The position numbers and the translations under genes are program-made. DNA of 53,404 bases from Branchiostoma floridae (lineage: Eukaryota; Chordata; Leptocardii; Amphioxiformes; Branchiostomatidae), in the NCBI RefSeq assembly GCF_000003815.2, contig NC_049986.1, positions 3,826,788 through 3,880,191 on the forward strand. Reading direction: 5' to 3'. The notes under the pieces are model-generated. The model did not search any database. It saw only the letters and a program-made list of their open reading frames with translations, and was not told the origin of the DNA. This document shows positions 31,361-45,800 of this stretch, one piece after another (the first letter of the stretch is position 1; each line of letters starts with the position of its first letter).

Positions 31361-33717
31361 TACATGAATGCATGCCTTGTTAGTTGTGATGCCATGTTTT
31401 GTCACTTCAAATCTTGTTACGTTTATGGTGTCTATTTTGAAAATTAAGCCATCTTGTTTTTTTACGCGTCTTGTTTTTTTTCATTTGCATAGGATGCCAT
31501 CCATAAAATTTACTTGCTGTGGCCTTAGTCTGAACACTAGACTAAAAATTACTAGCAGTACCCTTAGCCAAACGGATCAGGGTGTCCTTCCCGAACTGAT
31601 ATCGGAAGATCAGACAGCGTACACTTAGTCTAGGTTTATTGGACAGAATGCACGTTTCATACAGGATGTCATCTATTAATGCAATTTCTATATCCTTTCA
31701 TGTATAAGAAACCTCATTCATTTCACTTCCTAGTTGATGTTTTAAAGCACGAGTTAACCCTCAACATCATTGCCAGCATATAAATTGCTGAAAACTTTTC
31801 CCCATTTTCCCAACACTTTATTTACCTCTTCCGTCAGATTTCCAGTGTCCTCTAAGTCTTTCATGGGGAATATCATGTTTTTCTTTAATTCTAGCTTGTT
31901 TGCTTCATTCCAGAACCTGTTATTTTTACGCTCTCAATCTCCAACGCCTTTTCTCGTTGATACCTTTGTCTATAGAAACGAAGTTTCTTATGAAAATGAT
32001 TCCAATGCACATTGCTTGCTCGTAACCCTATTCAGACGGAGAAGGGACTTTTCAGGCCTGCGGCAACTTTCATGTCGCGTAACGCCAGGACAGCTTACGC
32101 TAGAGCCATCGATACCATTTTGGTGAGATTTCCTGAAGTTTAGCTGGCAAGAATTTCACGACGTTAGGAAAGCTATTAATTTTTTCGTGTTGCCATGGCA
32201 ACCATTTGTTCCCAGGAATTTTTGAGGAAAATCGCTAATTTCGGTTCTAACTGTATTTTTTACGTTTATTTGCTTTATTGCTGCTATTCTTTAGATAAAT
32301 ACAATCTTGTGTTATCTAGAATATATTCTAATCATTTTTCGACTACTTTAACCCGAAATCCTTAAGTAGTGTGGGTATTTGACAGGGTTAGAGATGGGTT
32401 AAGATTAGCACTGAAGGGAGTAAACCGTTAGTGAAAAGCAAATTAAAAAAAACGTACAAAACAGACTCGATATGTTAACATTTTAATCTATTAACACTTG
32501 ATGCTTTATTACATTTCAAGGTTGATACATTTCATGTCCATTATAGATATGAATAATACCATCGGCTGTATTCGCTAATAGTTTAGAATCTAGATCGAAA
32601 AAAGGCACCAATTCATATGGAATAGAATTTATGCTGAGTTGATCTAGAGAGAGCCCTGTCTATAAAAGGACAAAAAATCCTGACATTTCTCAAGAAACAG
32701 GATTAATGTATATAGGATTGATCTTAATAATAAAAATAGCTTGATAACATGGGAAAACGATCAGGTTAAAGCAGGTTAAAGTAGTAAAACATGCAGTATG
32801 TGAAATTATAAGATCTTATGATCTATAACTGTTCATACTGAGTCCATCTTGTGTGTAACTGTTTTGTATTTAACTAACGCAATGGATTACCCCTTAGAAC
32901 TACAAACAGCTTGCATTGAGTTTCCTTAAAAACTTGAGTAATGTTTTATCTTGGGTAGTGATGTACATTCCGGCCTTGTCTCGACAAACACTAAAGGGAG
33001 AGATAAAATTTGCAATGCAAAACAATGGTTGCTATAGATGTATATATATGTTTATTTGATTTGTACATGTACATGGTAAAAGGCTGTAATACCACGAAAG
33101 CTACAATCACGGAATGGAAACACAGAATTCAGTTAAATCAAATGGAGACCTTTTTCAATTAAGTTATACTACACGAAACTTTATATTCAGTTGAATTAAA
33201 TGGAACTTGTGCATAGTATATAAACTACATTTTTTTTGTAATGAAATATTAGGGAACAATTGTTTAACTATCAGAGCCGTGTTTTGCTAAACCAATAAAG
33301 TAACCTATTTCTCCTCATAAAATTCATGTCCTTATCCTTTGCTTATTGCTCTTTTAAATGTCTCTTTGTAGCAGTAAAGGGTACACAGTCACTTGTCTTG
33401 GTTAATTCTTGAATAAGTTGAATTCTCCATTTACGTTATCACAATTTTACAGACGATAACATTAAAAATCTGGAATGAATACAAATTGGCTGTACTTTTG
33501 TTCGGACTTATCACATACTGTCCTGTGTATTTTAAGCCGTTATGTTGACTTAAACATTGTCTAGATACGTGTTATAGTAATCAGATTTGCCATTATTAGG
33601 ACAGATATAAAATGTACACATGTCGTGTTTCTTCCATCCGCAAACGCTTGGTGCTTTCTATTACGGGAATTTCCATTGATTTTGTCCCCGGTATACATTA
33701 TTCCAGGCATTGTATGA
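31361..33717. other. AT-rich intergenic stretch
   Basis: No gene recognised. It lies between the 3' end of gene C and the piggyBac-like element. A minus-strand AATAAA occurs near 33048. Confidence 0.4.
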
Positions 33718-33818
33718 TCAGAAAGCCAGGCGATAGAGAATTTGACCACCCATTGCAGCGGCTACCATCCAACCCATGGCATGGCCTTTGGATCCATGAT
33801 TCTCATTGGAACCTTCAG
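33718..33818 (-). CDS. Gene C last exon: hydrophobic C-terminus
   Basis: The acceptor TTTTTTCTAG follows a long pyrimidine tract. It encodes AEGSNENHGSKGHAMGWM, then VAAAMGGQILYRLAF and TGA (33720-33718). A small-residue region followed by a hydrophobic end without a cytoplasmic tail suggests GPI attachment. The phase closes exactly. Confidence 0.6.
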
Positions 33819-36800
33819 CTAGAAAAAAGTAAATGCTTAAACTTAGATACTATATAATGTTATGATAAACCTGAAACGAGCGTAAGACGTGATAAGTGTA
33901 TACAATGGATATGTGCTGAGTGTAGGCAACATCCCGTAGTTGTTGATGACAATACATTAATATAATGCATTACAACACATTAAGGTGCTTGTTTAAAGAA
34001 TAAATAAAGTTACCGAGTTTTTAATCAATCAATCAATCAATCGTTCTCATGCATCATTAGTTAATGCCTGGCGGATACACACAATTTTAGAACGTGTTTT
34101 TTAGAACGTCTTTAGTCTTCGTACCTGTTTGGTCTTCGAATGATCCTTGAGCCGTTGGTTCTGCGGTCGGTCCATCATGTGGTTCTTGGTTATTTGTGGT
34201 TTGAGTGGACAGACCGTCAGCGTGGCCACAACCCTGCTCGTCTTCCCCTAACAAGTGAAATATTACAAGTACTTTTTTTTATCATTGCTTGTTAAATAAG
34301 TGTATTAAAGCCTTTTTTCTTAAAAAAATGTTAGCAGTTTGGATTTAACAATTAGCCAATTGCTACTTTCCTTCAGCCAATGAGAAGCTCCCATTTTCTG
34401 TGGATATAACCACATAGTGTGGGACTATGAAGAAAGTGTGAGGCTAGTTAATGCTAATGAGGAAAAAAGTGTGGTGCTATCAAGCAAAACCGTGGTGCTA
34501 TCAACCTAAAATATATATGGGTGCCAGACGCATGTGACCTTTTTTGACCAATCCTCTCTTACCTTCGAGCCCCTCTTCTGGGACACTTGAATTATGTCAT
34601 GTGATAACTGCCAAACCTACTCTTGACTTCTAATTGCCCGGAGAAATATGACCAGACTTTCTGTCTCTCCAGGCAGTCACTTTAGAAAAATCTTGGCAAT
34701 ATTAATTTAATGGCATTAAGCTTGTGTTCTTGCTGCCTGACACTGCCTGTTATAGCATGTGAAACAATAATAAAGATTGTGGACTTTAAGGACAGAATAA
34801 AACTTAACATTTTGTAGAGAATATGAACTAGAGAAGCTTCGGGGAAGTATGCCATGGGCTAGGATGGTTAAACCGATGGGCTTGGCCTCGTTTTTCGTTT
34901 TCTGTTTATAACACCAGGCCGTACCACACAGCAACTAGAAACCCCTCGGCCTCGGTGGGTGGACCTGGTGCTAAACACAGAAACTTTTTAATTGTTATAA
35001 TAATTACTGGATGGACACTTTTGTAGTCAGACTACGCTGCCAATGTGAGTTTACCATATGCTAACCATAAGTTAAGTGAGTTATCTCAAATTTTTCTACA
35101 TAAATGAATAGGACACTATATTAGTGGGCTGTACCTAACGCACAGTCTGGGTAGCCGTCACAGATCTGGTGAGACGGCAAACAGATCGGGTCGGCGATAC
35201 CGGCAAAGTGGCAGGTGAACGTTGAGCAAAGCTCCGTCCCCCTATCGGTATCTTGCTCGGTTTCATCACTTGCATCGATTTCACAGTCCTGCTCGTCCTC
35301 CTTCTCCAAGCAATCCGCGTCACCGTCACAGCTGAACGCGTCAGGAACGCATGACGCGTTACCGTGGACGGACGAGCAGTTGTTGCTACAGGAGCCCCAC
35401 CTGCGTCTCAGAGCGTCTTCAACTATAGCAACAAATTTTACAATCATCGGCATCATTCTTCTTTTTTTAAAGAAGTTTGTTGATAACTTGGATATGCATA
35501 TGTAATCTAAGTGCTATTAGAGATGCAGGTAACGTTAATGTGTTAGTAGCTTTGGTCATATTGTATGATGTACATGCTTGTTATTAGTTCAGAATAACCA
35601 GTGATTTTAGATAGAAATTCTATAAATAAACAAAGTTTACATAGCCAGTTGATTAGAATAACACATATGAAGATGAGCTGTCTATTAGTAAGAGAGTCTG
35701 GCCTACTAAATCATCTAGTCAAGGTTTGATGTAGAAGTGCCATGAAAGAGGGTTTAAATACCAAGTGGAGTGAGCTACTACCTAATGTAAAGATGAGGTA
35801 ATCCTCCCACAAATCATATTTAAGTTCTGACTTACTGTCGCTGATCCGTTCGTCCTCTCCGTCAGGACAGTCCTGATGACCGTCCCCCAGCTGACGCGTC
35901 GGCAGACAGGTGACGTCGTTACGGCAGGTGAAGAAACAGTGTTTGGGTACTCCTGTTGTGGAGAATATATCTCAAAGTTAAACTACTCCATTCATAGATA
36001 TCAGAAAGCGAGTGCAACATGCTATGCATGCATTTCTAAAGGTCGGTAGATAGGGCCTAGAAATGCATGAAATAGAAGACCTAGTGCGTGCCCTATTCCC
36101 AACGATAGATAGGTAATATGTCTAACTAGTATGTAAGATGGTGGGATGCAAGAATGAAAAACAAAACCTCTGCAATGCATAGCTCAAAATCATATCCAGT
36201 TGCTTGAGTAAGTGATTTTAGGCATAGCTCCTTTTATTTTATTTAAAGTCAGTCCACCTTGTACGCAGCTTTGTTCGTCCACTCCGTCCAAACAGTCCTC
36301 CGTCTCATCACAGATCCAAAGGTAAGAAACGCAGGGGTCACCCAAAAAGCTTTGACACTCCATCGCACAGCCTGTTAATTAAGGAAACATGGGACGATAA
36401 ATGCTATCGGTAAATTGTTTTATCGGGTTGGTAGATTAATTGAACAAAGTTATACAACCTTCCTTAATTCTTAAGTAAAAGTTTTGACGGCCAGCCGTCT
36501 CCTTTATCAGTACAAAATGAAACAAATACTATCGGTGCTATGCATGAACTAGACAGAGTCAGTGCAATCCGAACTTAGTTATTGTGACGGATTGCACTGA
36601 CTCTGTCTAGTTCATAAAGCACCGAGGATATTTGTTTTATTTTGTGCTAAAGAAGGCGACAGGATGAAGGTTTTGTAACGATGAAACGAGAAATGCTACA
36701 TGTAATATACGTCATTAGAAGCATTTATTTAACTACACCCCTGCTCTTCCGTGTTCTACCATTAGATGAGAAGTACTGTCACAGTTCTTTTACCATTAGA

Positions 36801-39800
36801 TGAGAAGTACTGTCACAAATCTTTTACCATTAGATGAGATTAGATGAGAAGTACTGTCACAGTTCTTTTACCATTAGATGAGAAGTACTGTCACAGTTCT
36901 TTTACCATTAGATGGGAAGTACTGTCACAGTTCTTTTACCATTAGATGAGAAGTACTGTCACAGTTCTTTTACCATTAGATGAGAAGTACTGTCACAGTT
37001 CTTTTACCATTAGATGAGAAGTGCTGTCACAGTTCTTTTACCATTAGATGGGAAGTACTGTCACAGTTCTTTTACCATTAGATGAGAAGTACTGTCACAG
37101 TTTTTTTTACCATGGCAAATTTCCTCGTCCATCCCTGTGAAGCAGTCTTCTGTACCGTCACAAGTTTGGCTCTCATGGAACACTTCAGATCCTCGTTCTG
37201 TCCTGACGTCATCCCAACATGGAAGGAACTGACTGTCGATTTCTATAAGGCAAACAAGAGATCGGTGACCTCACAACTCAATATCTAGAAGTTTGTGAGT
37301 TTATCGTTCCGTCTTGTCTAATTAAGTATGCGAATATTAATTATTTTACTTCATTCTAAAACAAGTCTTCTTTCCATTACATTATTGTATTATCATACTG
37401 CCTGTACCTTTTGTTCCTGTAGTGGAATTCTGTGCTAACTTACAGTATGATTTATGCAAATAACTAACACATATACATAACCCTTACTTTTACATAAATG
37501 CTTATTGACAAAATGTCTAAAGTATGAAGTCTTAACCATTAGCGAGTAAGAAATTATAGCACTTTCGCAATACTTATGCAAATTTAGTCTTATTTGCATT
37601 AATATGGCACAACTATCTATCTAACTATCTTATATTTGTGTGTCTATTGTTTTGTGCCAGCTGTACATACCAAGCGCTATTTGCATAAGCCTACTTTACT
37701 GCAGGCACATTATTTACAGTGTGGTAGAACGTGAACCAGCGTACCAGAACATCCTAGATCTTCTAACTTGGGGGTCCATTCCAGACCGCACTCTTCTTGT
37801 AGAACCTCTTCACATGCAATGCTGCAGTATAAACGGATTGTAGGTCTTTTTGTTGCATTACCCGTGTCCATTAATAGAATACAAGCATGTTTACGAGTTT
37901 CAGTTTAATCGCTGCTTTCAAGGTAAAATAACACCAGCGAGAAACCTGACGGATTTAGATCGAAAACAATGACAATCGGAGCATGTATTCCATTGTCGCT
38001 TTTGATAATTCAAGAATTTGTGTTTAGAGTATCTTTTCATTAGTATCTATTATTGAACTATTATTGCTTTTATATATTATTTGCGTTATAAAGCCGATGA
38101 TTCTATAATGCATTAATATTTCTATTGTTTTAACTATTTTCTAAGAAAAAAACTGATTATTTGGTAATCAGTGTATTTACCCGCCTTGGTGGTTATAGCG
38201 CTGCGGCACACATCCGTCAAAGGCCGGACAGAGGTTGTCCTTTTGTCGACATGTCCCATAACAGAAGGCCTGGTCTGACGTACACCCGGAGCCTTGTGAA
38301 CGAAATGTGAACGGTTGTGTTTGGTAAGAATTGTTCCGGTGATTATTAGGAAGTAGCCCGGGGCGCACTACAAAGCCTCAGATTTGTCCCGGTGTCACCC
38401 GGAGGGGGGGGGGGGGTATCTACTGTACGGAATACGTCAGCTATATGTTTTCAATTTGTCACAGTATCTACTTTCTTGTGCTGGAAACATTCCTAAAGCA
38501 CAACTTCATATACCTGTTGCTAAATGCTGCAAAAACACTCAGTCTGATAAAGCACCAGTCTTAAGAAGGACGGGTACCAAAACACCGGTTCCTAAATACT
38601 AGAAAAACAGTCACATTGGAGGTGAGGCCAGGTGCTTAAACAAAATGTGCGTTATTCTAATGAATACCTTATTTGCAGAATTGATAAAGACATTTCATAG
38701 TTGTGTGGTCAGTTCATGGTTAAGACGACATATTAGAGATATATGGGTTGCTTGAGGACAGGTGAATACAATGAAATATACCTTATGTCGAGACTCAATT
38801 ATATGTAATAATAGGAATGCAATGTGCCCAACCCTCCTTCTCCGAAACAAGTTCAACTATCTTATTAACATGCAATTACGTTAATATTAATACTATGGAT
38901 GGAGTTATGTATCAAACTCGTGTAGTTATATCATTTTGAAACTGCATTTTGTGATTTTACCAATCGTTTTCTAAAATGTTATGTAAACCCCTTAGAGGGG
39001 GTGAGATAGGGGGATATGCCCGAAAGTGGCCAAAACAGCCCGTGAAAAGCCCAATAGGGCCCCAACTGTGACCTAAATCTACTTGTATCCACAATTATTG
39101 TTTGTCATGTCCAAAGGGCAGGGGTATGCCAAAGTTGGCACTTGCATGCACACTTGGAGTAATCGGATTTAACGTGAGTTTAGAAGTCGCTACGATAAGT
39201 TATTAATTAACCCTGTTCCTTTAGAATGAGTTTCAAACGTTGAACTTTCCTCATGCCCGTAGGTTTTCCGCACCCCCGTAAAATGGTAGCATTATCGCCA
39301 ACTGCCTGTTTCGGGCAGATAACATGATGCGAAACGACTCGTACCTTGTTGCGAAAAGACTTGCCTTGTTGCGAACTGACGGTTGCAAACTGACATTGTT
39401 TTCAAACAACCTGTTACCCTTCGCGCCTATGCAGCACTTACCTGAGGGCCAAGATTGGGGTGGGGGGTTGGTGTGCAGAGTTAGAAAAAACAGATAACGT
39501 CTTCAAGTTTTTCTTATTTTGACAATTCAGATGTATTTTCATGAATACATCATTAAGAAAGTTTCCTTTACTTTACATTTTTGGTCTTTGTTGATATTGT
39601 CAATTCTAGACAATCACAAACTGAAACTCTTACCATCTATGACAAGAACCTCCACCCTCATGGCTACCATAATACGGTAGGAGAGCGGATAGAACCGGGT
39701 GAAGAGCGCAAGAACCGGGTTGTCCAACAGATTGCGGGCATATCGATAGCTGTCGCTGTTTCCTATGAAAACCTGAAGCAAAACATTAATGTCGCTTATT

Positions 39801-42800
39801 ATAGATTGGGTTCTGGACTTCTGGTAACAATGTAGACATTTGGTTCTGAAATTTGATCGAACAAGAAAGTAGGCTTGATGATTCGCAGTAGACCGTGAAC
39901 AGATTATAAAAGCTAGTGTTAAGTTTCTCTTTGTAAAATAATAAGTGAAACTTCGTTTCGACATTAATGTAAATTGTAATGTTACAGTGATAAGATACAC
40001 CACGTGTAGAGTCAATGTAAGAGAGCCACACTCGGTTGGAAATTAGACGAGACATTAAACCGTGTTTGAAAAAAAACCGCGAATCCTCGAACACGTTAAG
40101 GAACCCACCAAGATATTCGAAAAGAGTGCATTGCACGAAATGACCTGAAATCCTGATGAATGTGACAAATCCCAAATCGTGCGATGCGGTGAATACAGAA
40201 CGTTTCCGAGCGAATTCGGACAAATCCATGACACTTATATGAATACGACGATACACCGCCAAATCAAACCGATTCCGGTGCCGTATACGTCTCGGATACA
40301 AGTTTCCTCAAATATGTTACAGAATACTGCTCCGTATATGTCGCAAAAGCCTTGTTTTTGGATTTTGTTGTATTTAAAGGTTCCGAATTCGATGTTCGGA
40401 CCTGCTCCGGATTCAAAAATACAAAAAAATACATGTACAGTTCCGTATTTTTTTAGCAAATCCGTATTTCCAGATCAACGTATCTGATGTTCGGATTTCT
40501 TACGAATCCGTTGTCGGATTCGCCTACATTCGCCAAAATACGGAGTAAATATGACCTTCATGACATTTCATGGAGGCAATAACTGTACGTATTCACCGAG
40601 GATTCCAGGTTATTTCGTGCAATGGTAGGGATCAGTGTGAGTGGACCAAAACTGTCCGGACATGCAGCTTAAAGCTTGTACTCTTCTATATTCAAACTCT
40701 TACCCCATTTGGGTACAGGGTATGGAATACAAACACAGCGGAATAAACTCAAAACTTACCATCGGTTCGGCGTCGCTGTCACCGGTGCGGTTTCTGTACG
40801 GTGTCCATGTTTGACCATTCACTGAGAACGCCAGTTTGTAGGAAGTGACCCATAATTTCATGAAGTAAGCCCCCTGGGTGATCACCCCGGCAACCGCGCA
40901 CACTTTGTCGTGCTTAATCTGAAGTGCGAAGGAGAAGAGACAAACTAGTATAAACAAGGAGTATAACTAGAAAGGCCGACATTTGCTTAGAGAAAATACA
41001 GCATATTTCAACCATCTCTCTCCCCATGCAACAATAGACTGATCCAAAATCACCCATGTGCAAAAATGGAACACTTCTGCTTAAAAATCACTTCTCCTAA
41101 TCACACTTAATAATGAATCTTACAAAATTCCTCGTGCAAGAATAGACTCTTCCAATGCACTCCATGTGAATTTGCACAATAGACAAGTCCAGAAATACTC
41201 CTACTGAAAACATGGCCTTTGGAATAAGAAACCAAGTCCAAAATTGAACTTAGAAAAAAAAAAGGTCCACAATGCATGAAAAGGTAAAATAGACCATACT
41301 AAAAACAATTCCGCTAAAAACGGAATTTTGAATCATCACCGGTCCGAAACTGATTTGAAAAAAAAATCCCCCCTCTTTGCAATAATGAACTCTTCCTGGA
41401 CACTCCTATGTAAGATGCAGCAGTCCAAAAATACATACCCTAAAATAAGACTTTGACATAATCACCAAAGTCTAAAAATGGATTTTTAAAGAACCCCCCT
41501 CCGTGCGAGAATGTACTCTTTTAACACACCCATTTGAATTGCAAAGTAGACCAGTCCAAAAAATACTCCCACTGAAATATCTTACATAATCACTAGTCAA
41601 AAGATGAATTTTACTCCGTACAAGAATGTATCTTCCAGATAACACCAGGCTCGCTGATTGGCTGTCAAATCCCCCCACGGGAAATTGATTCAGGCTAAGG
41701 GATTAGTTACCTACTCTATCAAGTAATATAAATATGTCCAGGCTTGCAGGTGAAGTCTTGAAGTGGGGTTCAACGACCTTTGGGCATTGAAAAATGAACC
41801 AAAAAAATCCTCAAATATATCATGTCAAAATTATACATGGGTCATTTGAATAAATATCTAGAGCACTCCTTTACCAAAGTGTGTCCGTTTTTGTTTGCGG
41901 ATGCATCGTGCTAAGGCAAAAGTGTATGAAGGAAATGGGTTTAACCATTTTGATCCGAAGGGGTGTTTTGGTGATCGTTACGTGGCATAGAAAATAAGTA
42001 TGGTGGCCTTGTTTGAAATAAATGAATGGGCCGGGGTAAACGTATCGTCTTGATGCTTATTTAGCTAGTTATAATAGATGATAATTATGCAAAAAGGAGC
42101 CAATCTGTATGATTGAGAGAAAGTGCCTTAAGACCACATTGGTAAATGGCGGGAACTCGATACTTGTAATATTTGGATGTTCATTATAAAGGTGAACATT
42201 ATCAAACGTAAATCATGCAAATCAGGGCAAATCTAACTGAGAAAATAATAGAATAGCCAAGGTTGTGAAGACGCAATCTATTCCATTATAGGACTATCGC
42301 AACGTGTGACATTTGTAACTGAGAAAGAGAAGAATATTGATACAGAGATATTATATAGATAAGACCTTATTTGCATACCCAATGCTTTAATCCCATTGTG
42401 GTGAATACTAGGAATTTCTTACTTTTGGCATTTGGAATCATTGAACGCTAAGTATGTAAATAAGGACCTCACTTGCATAAATCACCAAAAAATACTATTA
42501 AAACCCTATTTCTTAATATAGATTATTTACATCTGTTATTTGGGTGAAAGAGATGAACAACTGAAAATGTATGCAAATGAGGACCGTATTTGCATAACCA
42601 ATGACAAACACAAATGATACACCTGTTGTAAATGTTCAAGTCATTTAGCTAAGGTATAGGGTCTCGGAACTCTAGTTTGTTATTGTTTATTGCAAATAGT
42701 CCGTCGGGCCCTCGGCTAGGAAATATGACGTAGGTCGTAATACCTGTAGCCATGGGTCCGGGTCCTCCTGAAAGAAATTCGTAGCCCACGACATACCCGG

Positions 42801-45800
42801 AAGCTTCCCGTAATTCAGACGTGCCTCCCAAGGCAATATGTTGTCAGTTCGTGATGAAGCGGTGATGTGGAGATCGGGAATCTTCGGAACCGCCTCGGGA
42901 TTGCTCGGATCTAGTCCGACTCCCAATGGGACGTACTCCTCTTTAGTTAACCAAGTGTTTTCGTCTGGAAAACATAAGCTCATACCTTTGTAAAAGAGGT
43001 TTTTAGGGGGTATTTTTACCTTTGCCAGAATGGGTAAGGTTAAAATCTTTTTGGCTTGTGCGTGTGTTTGTCCTTCTTCCCGTGAACAGTATAACTCGAG
43101 AAGACTTAGATGTATGCTGATGATATGTGGTGGGTTGGTAGGAGTCGGCAAAATGAAGGGGGGTTTGATAATGCCCCCCCCCCTAGCGGCCTGCTAAGGT
43201 ACTGCAGTGGAACCTCCATGTTTGATATCTAACGTTCTGGACATGCTGCAGTCGAGATTTGTGACCGGTAGATAGACCTCGGGGCAGAGAGTGAGTGCTG
43301 TGAGTTTGGGCCCCTAGCGGCTTTTTTTGGAACTGCGGGCGACGGCTTCCTTTCAAACTTCGGACGAGAATAACTCGAGAACGTGTTGATGGAGCGTCAT
43401 AATTATGGTATGTAGATAGAGTGAGTGATGATACTAATTATGCAAATACACTTGTAATTTGCATAATTAATGAGGACAGTTTATCAGTCCGCTGCAGTCC
43501 ATGGTAGGACTTTCAAACGTGCCACATCTGTAGCTAGGAGGGAGGGAAATGTCGATAGATATCAATTATGCAAATTGTGACATTATTTGCATAATTAATG
43601 CGAGAATATGAACGTGTTTATGGATCATCATGATATTTGGGATGTGGATAGCTCAAGTGCAGACTTACACTATGAGATACTACTTATGAAAATTTACATC
43701 AAATTTGCATAATCAATGAGAAACGTTTATAAATCCACTTCATTCCATGATAGGACTTTCAAACTTGTCACATATATGTAGCTGAGAAAGAGAGAAATGT
43801 CAATAGATATTAATAATGCAGGTGATGACATCATTTGCATAGAAATTTTAGTAACATAGCTAGTAGAGCAGAGCTTGGGATGTTCCCAAGTGACTTAGAT
43901 AGATCAGTCAAGTTTTGGCTACGCCTCAAACAGTTGGACTTTTCAACACATCCCCTACAAGTAGATGCGTTACTATGTATATGCATTCCCTAAAAGTAGA
44001 TGATTTTTAAAGAAACTAAAGAAGGAATACTCCAAAGTAAATTATCTAATGTTACTAGATAAATATGAGGTAAGATCGGCAATGTGCAAATTTAGAATTA
44101 GCACCCACCCCCTTGCAGTTGAGAAAGGTTGGTACAAAAAGTTACCTGTGGGCGAAATAATATGTAACTAGTATTGTATTCTGGTTTATTTGGCAAAGGT
44201 ATGTGTTCGTGGAACTCTAGTTAAACAACGGCTATTTCAAAGTATTGTGACACACCACTTTAATAGCTATATTTATGGAGTAGGGTCACAAGTAAATGTT
44301 GTTTTCGTTGAACTCATCGATGTTTTTGGCGATGCCTGAGGGGGGAGCCTAATAGTATAGGGAGCGACCGTTGGCAATGAATTCCAAAAACTGTAGAGGA
44401 ATGTCAGGCATGCCAAAGTACGCGCGTGCGTAGTTGCATCATGCCGGACTGAACCATTGCCTCCGCGTGTAAGCTTTCCAGTCACAGGGCACATGCCGGT
44501 ATAGGCCTATACGTGTGCACACTAGTGTTTTCCGTATTCGCCCATGGCGATTTTTGACTGATCGCCGTGCAAAATTGTGAAAAGCCTAGGACTTCTGACG
44601 TACCAGAATTGTATATAATAAATAGATAATGCCAAATGACAGCCAAATACGTTATGCCCATGGGTTGTACTATGCAAAAGAGGTAATAAAACTAACGCAC
44701 ATTTTCTAATTTGGACGCCATGACGTGTGGACAGTGACACAGCTGATAAAGTAGCGTTCCCGAACTTCGACATTCGGTTCAATGTTTTAAAGCGTTGTGG
44801 AAAAGTTACTAAGTAATTTTTGGCAGTCAAATGACTTTCTACGTTATGCCCATGGGTTGCACTATGCAATTCAAGTGATAAAAGTAACGCACATTTTCCA
44901 ATTTGGACGCCATGACGTGTGGAAGTTGAAATTTACAGTTTCACCGCTGATAAAGTAGCGTTCCAGAACTTCGACATTAGGGTTGAGGTTCAATGTTTTA
45001 AAGCCTTGTGGAAAAGTTACTAAGTAACTTTTGGCAGTCAAATGACTTTCTACGTTATGCCCATGGGTTGTAGTATGCAATTCAAGTGATAAAAGCAACG
45101 CACATTTTCTAATTTGGACGCCATGACGTGTGGAAGTTAAAATATACAGTAACACCGCTGATAAAGAAGCGTTCCAGAACTTCGACATTCGGTTTGATGT
45201 TTTAAAGGCTTGTGGAAAAGTTACTAGGAAATTTTTGGCAAACAAATGACTTTCTACGTTATGCCCATAGGTTTACCATGCAATTCAAGTGATAAAAGTA
45301 ACGCACATTTTCTAATTTGGACGCCATGACGTGTGGAAGTTAAAATATACAGTGACATCGCTGATAACGTAGCGTTCGAGAACTTCGACATTCGGGGGTG
45401 AGGTTTAATGTTTTAAAGCCTCATGGAAAAGTTACTGAGTAACTTTTGGCAGTGAAATGATTTTCGACGTTATGTTCATGGGTTGTACTATGCAAGTCTA
45501 GTGATAAAAGTAACGCACATTTTCTAATTTGGACGCCATGACGTGTGGAAGTTAAAATATACAATGACACCGCTTATAAAGTAGCGTTCCAGAACTTCGA
45601 CATTCGGGGGTGAGGTTCAATGTTTTAAAGCCTTGTGGAAAAATTACAAAGTAATTTTTGGTAGTCAAGCGACTTTCACCGCTATGCTCATGGGTTCTAC
45701 TATGCAATTCAAGTGAAAAAAGTAACGCACATTTTCTAATTTGGACGCCATGACGTGTTGAAGTTAAAATATACAGTGACGCCGCTGATAAAGTAGCGTT

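Noticed and set aside
36758-37105. CRISPR-like array
   Set aside because: Head-to-tail 34-bp units without unique spacers in a eukaryotic intron; it is a minisatellite.
39786-40301. 171-residue minus-strand frame upstream of the F5/8C exon
   Set aside because: Overlaps the intron between well-defined F5/8C exons; no domain similarity.
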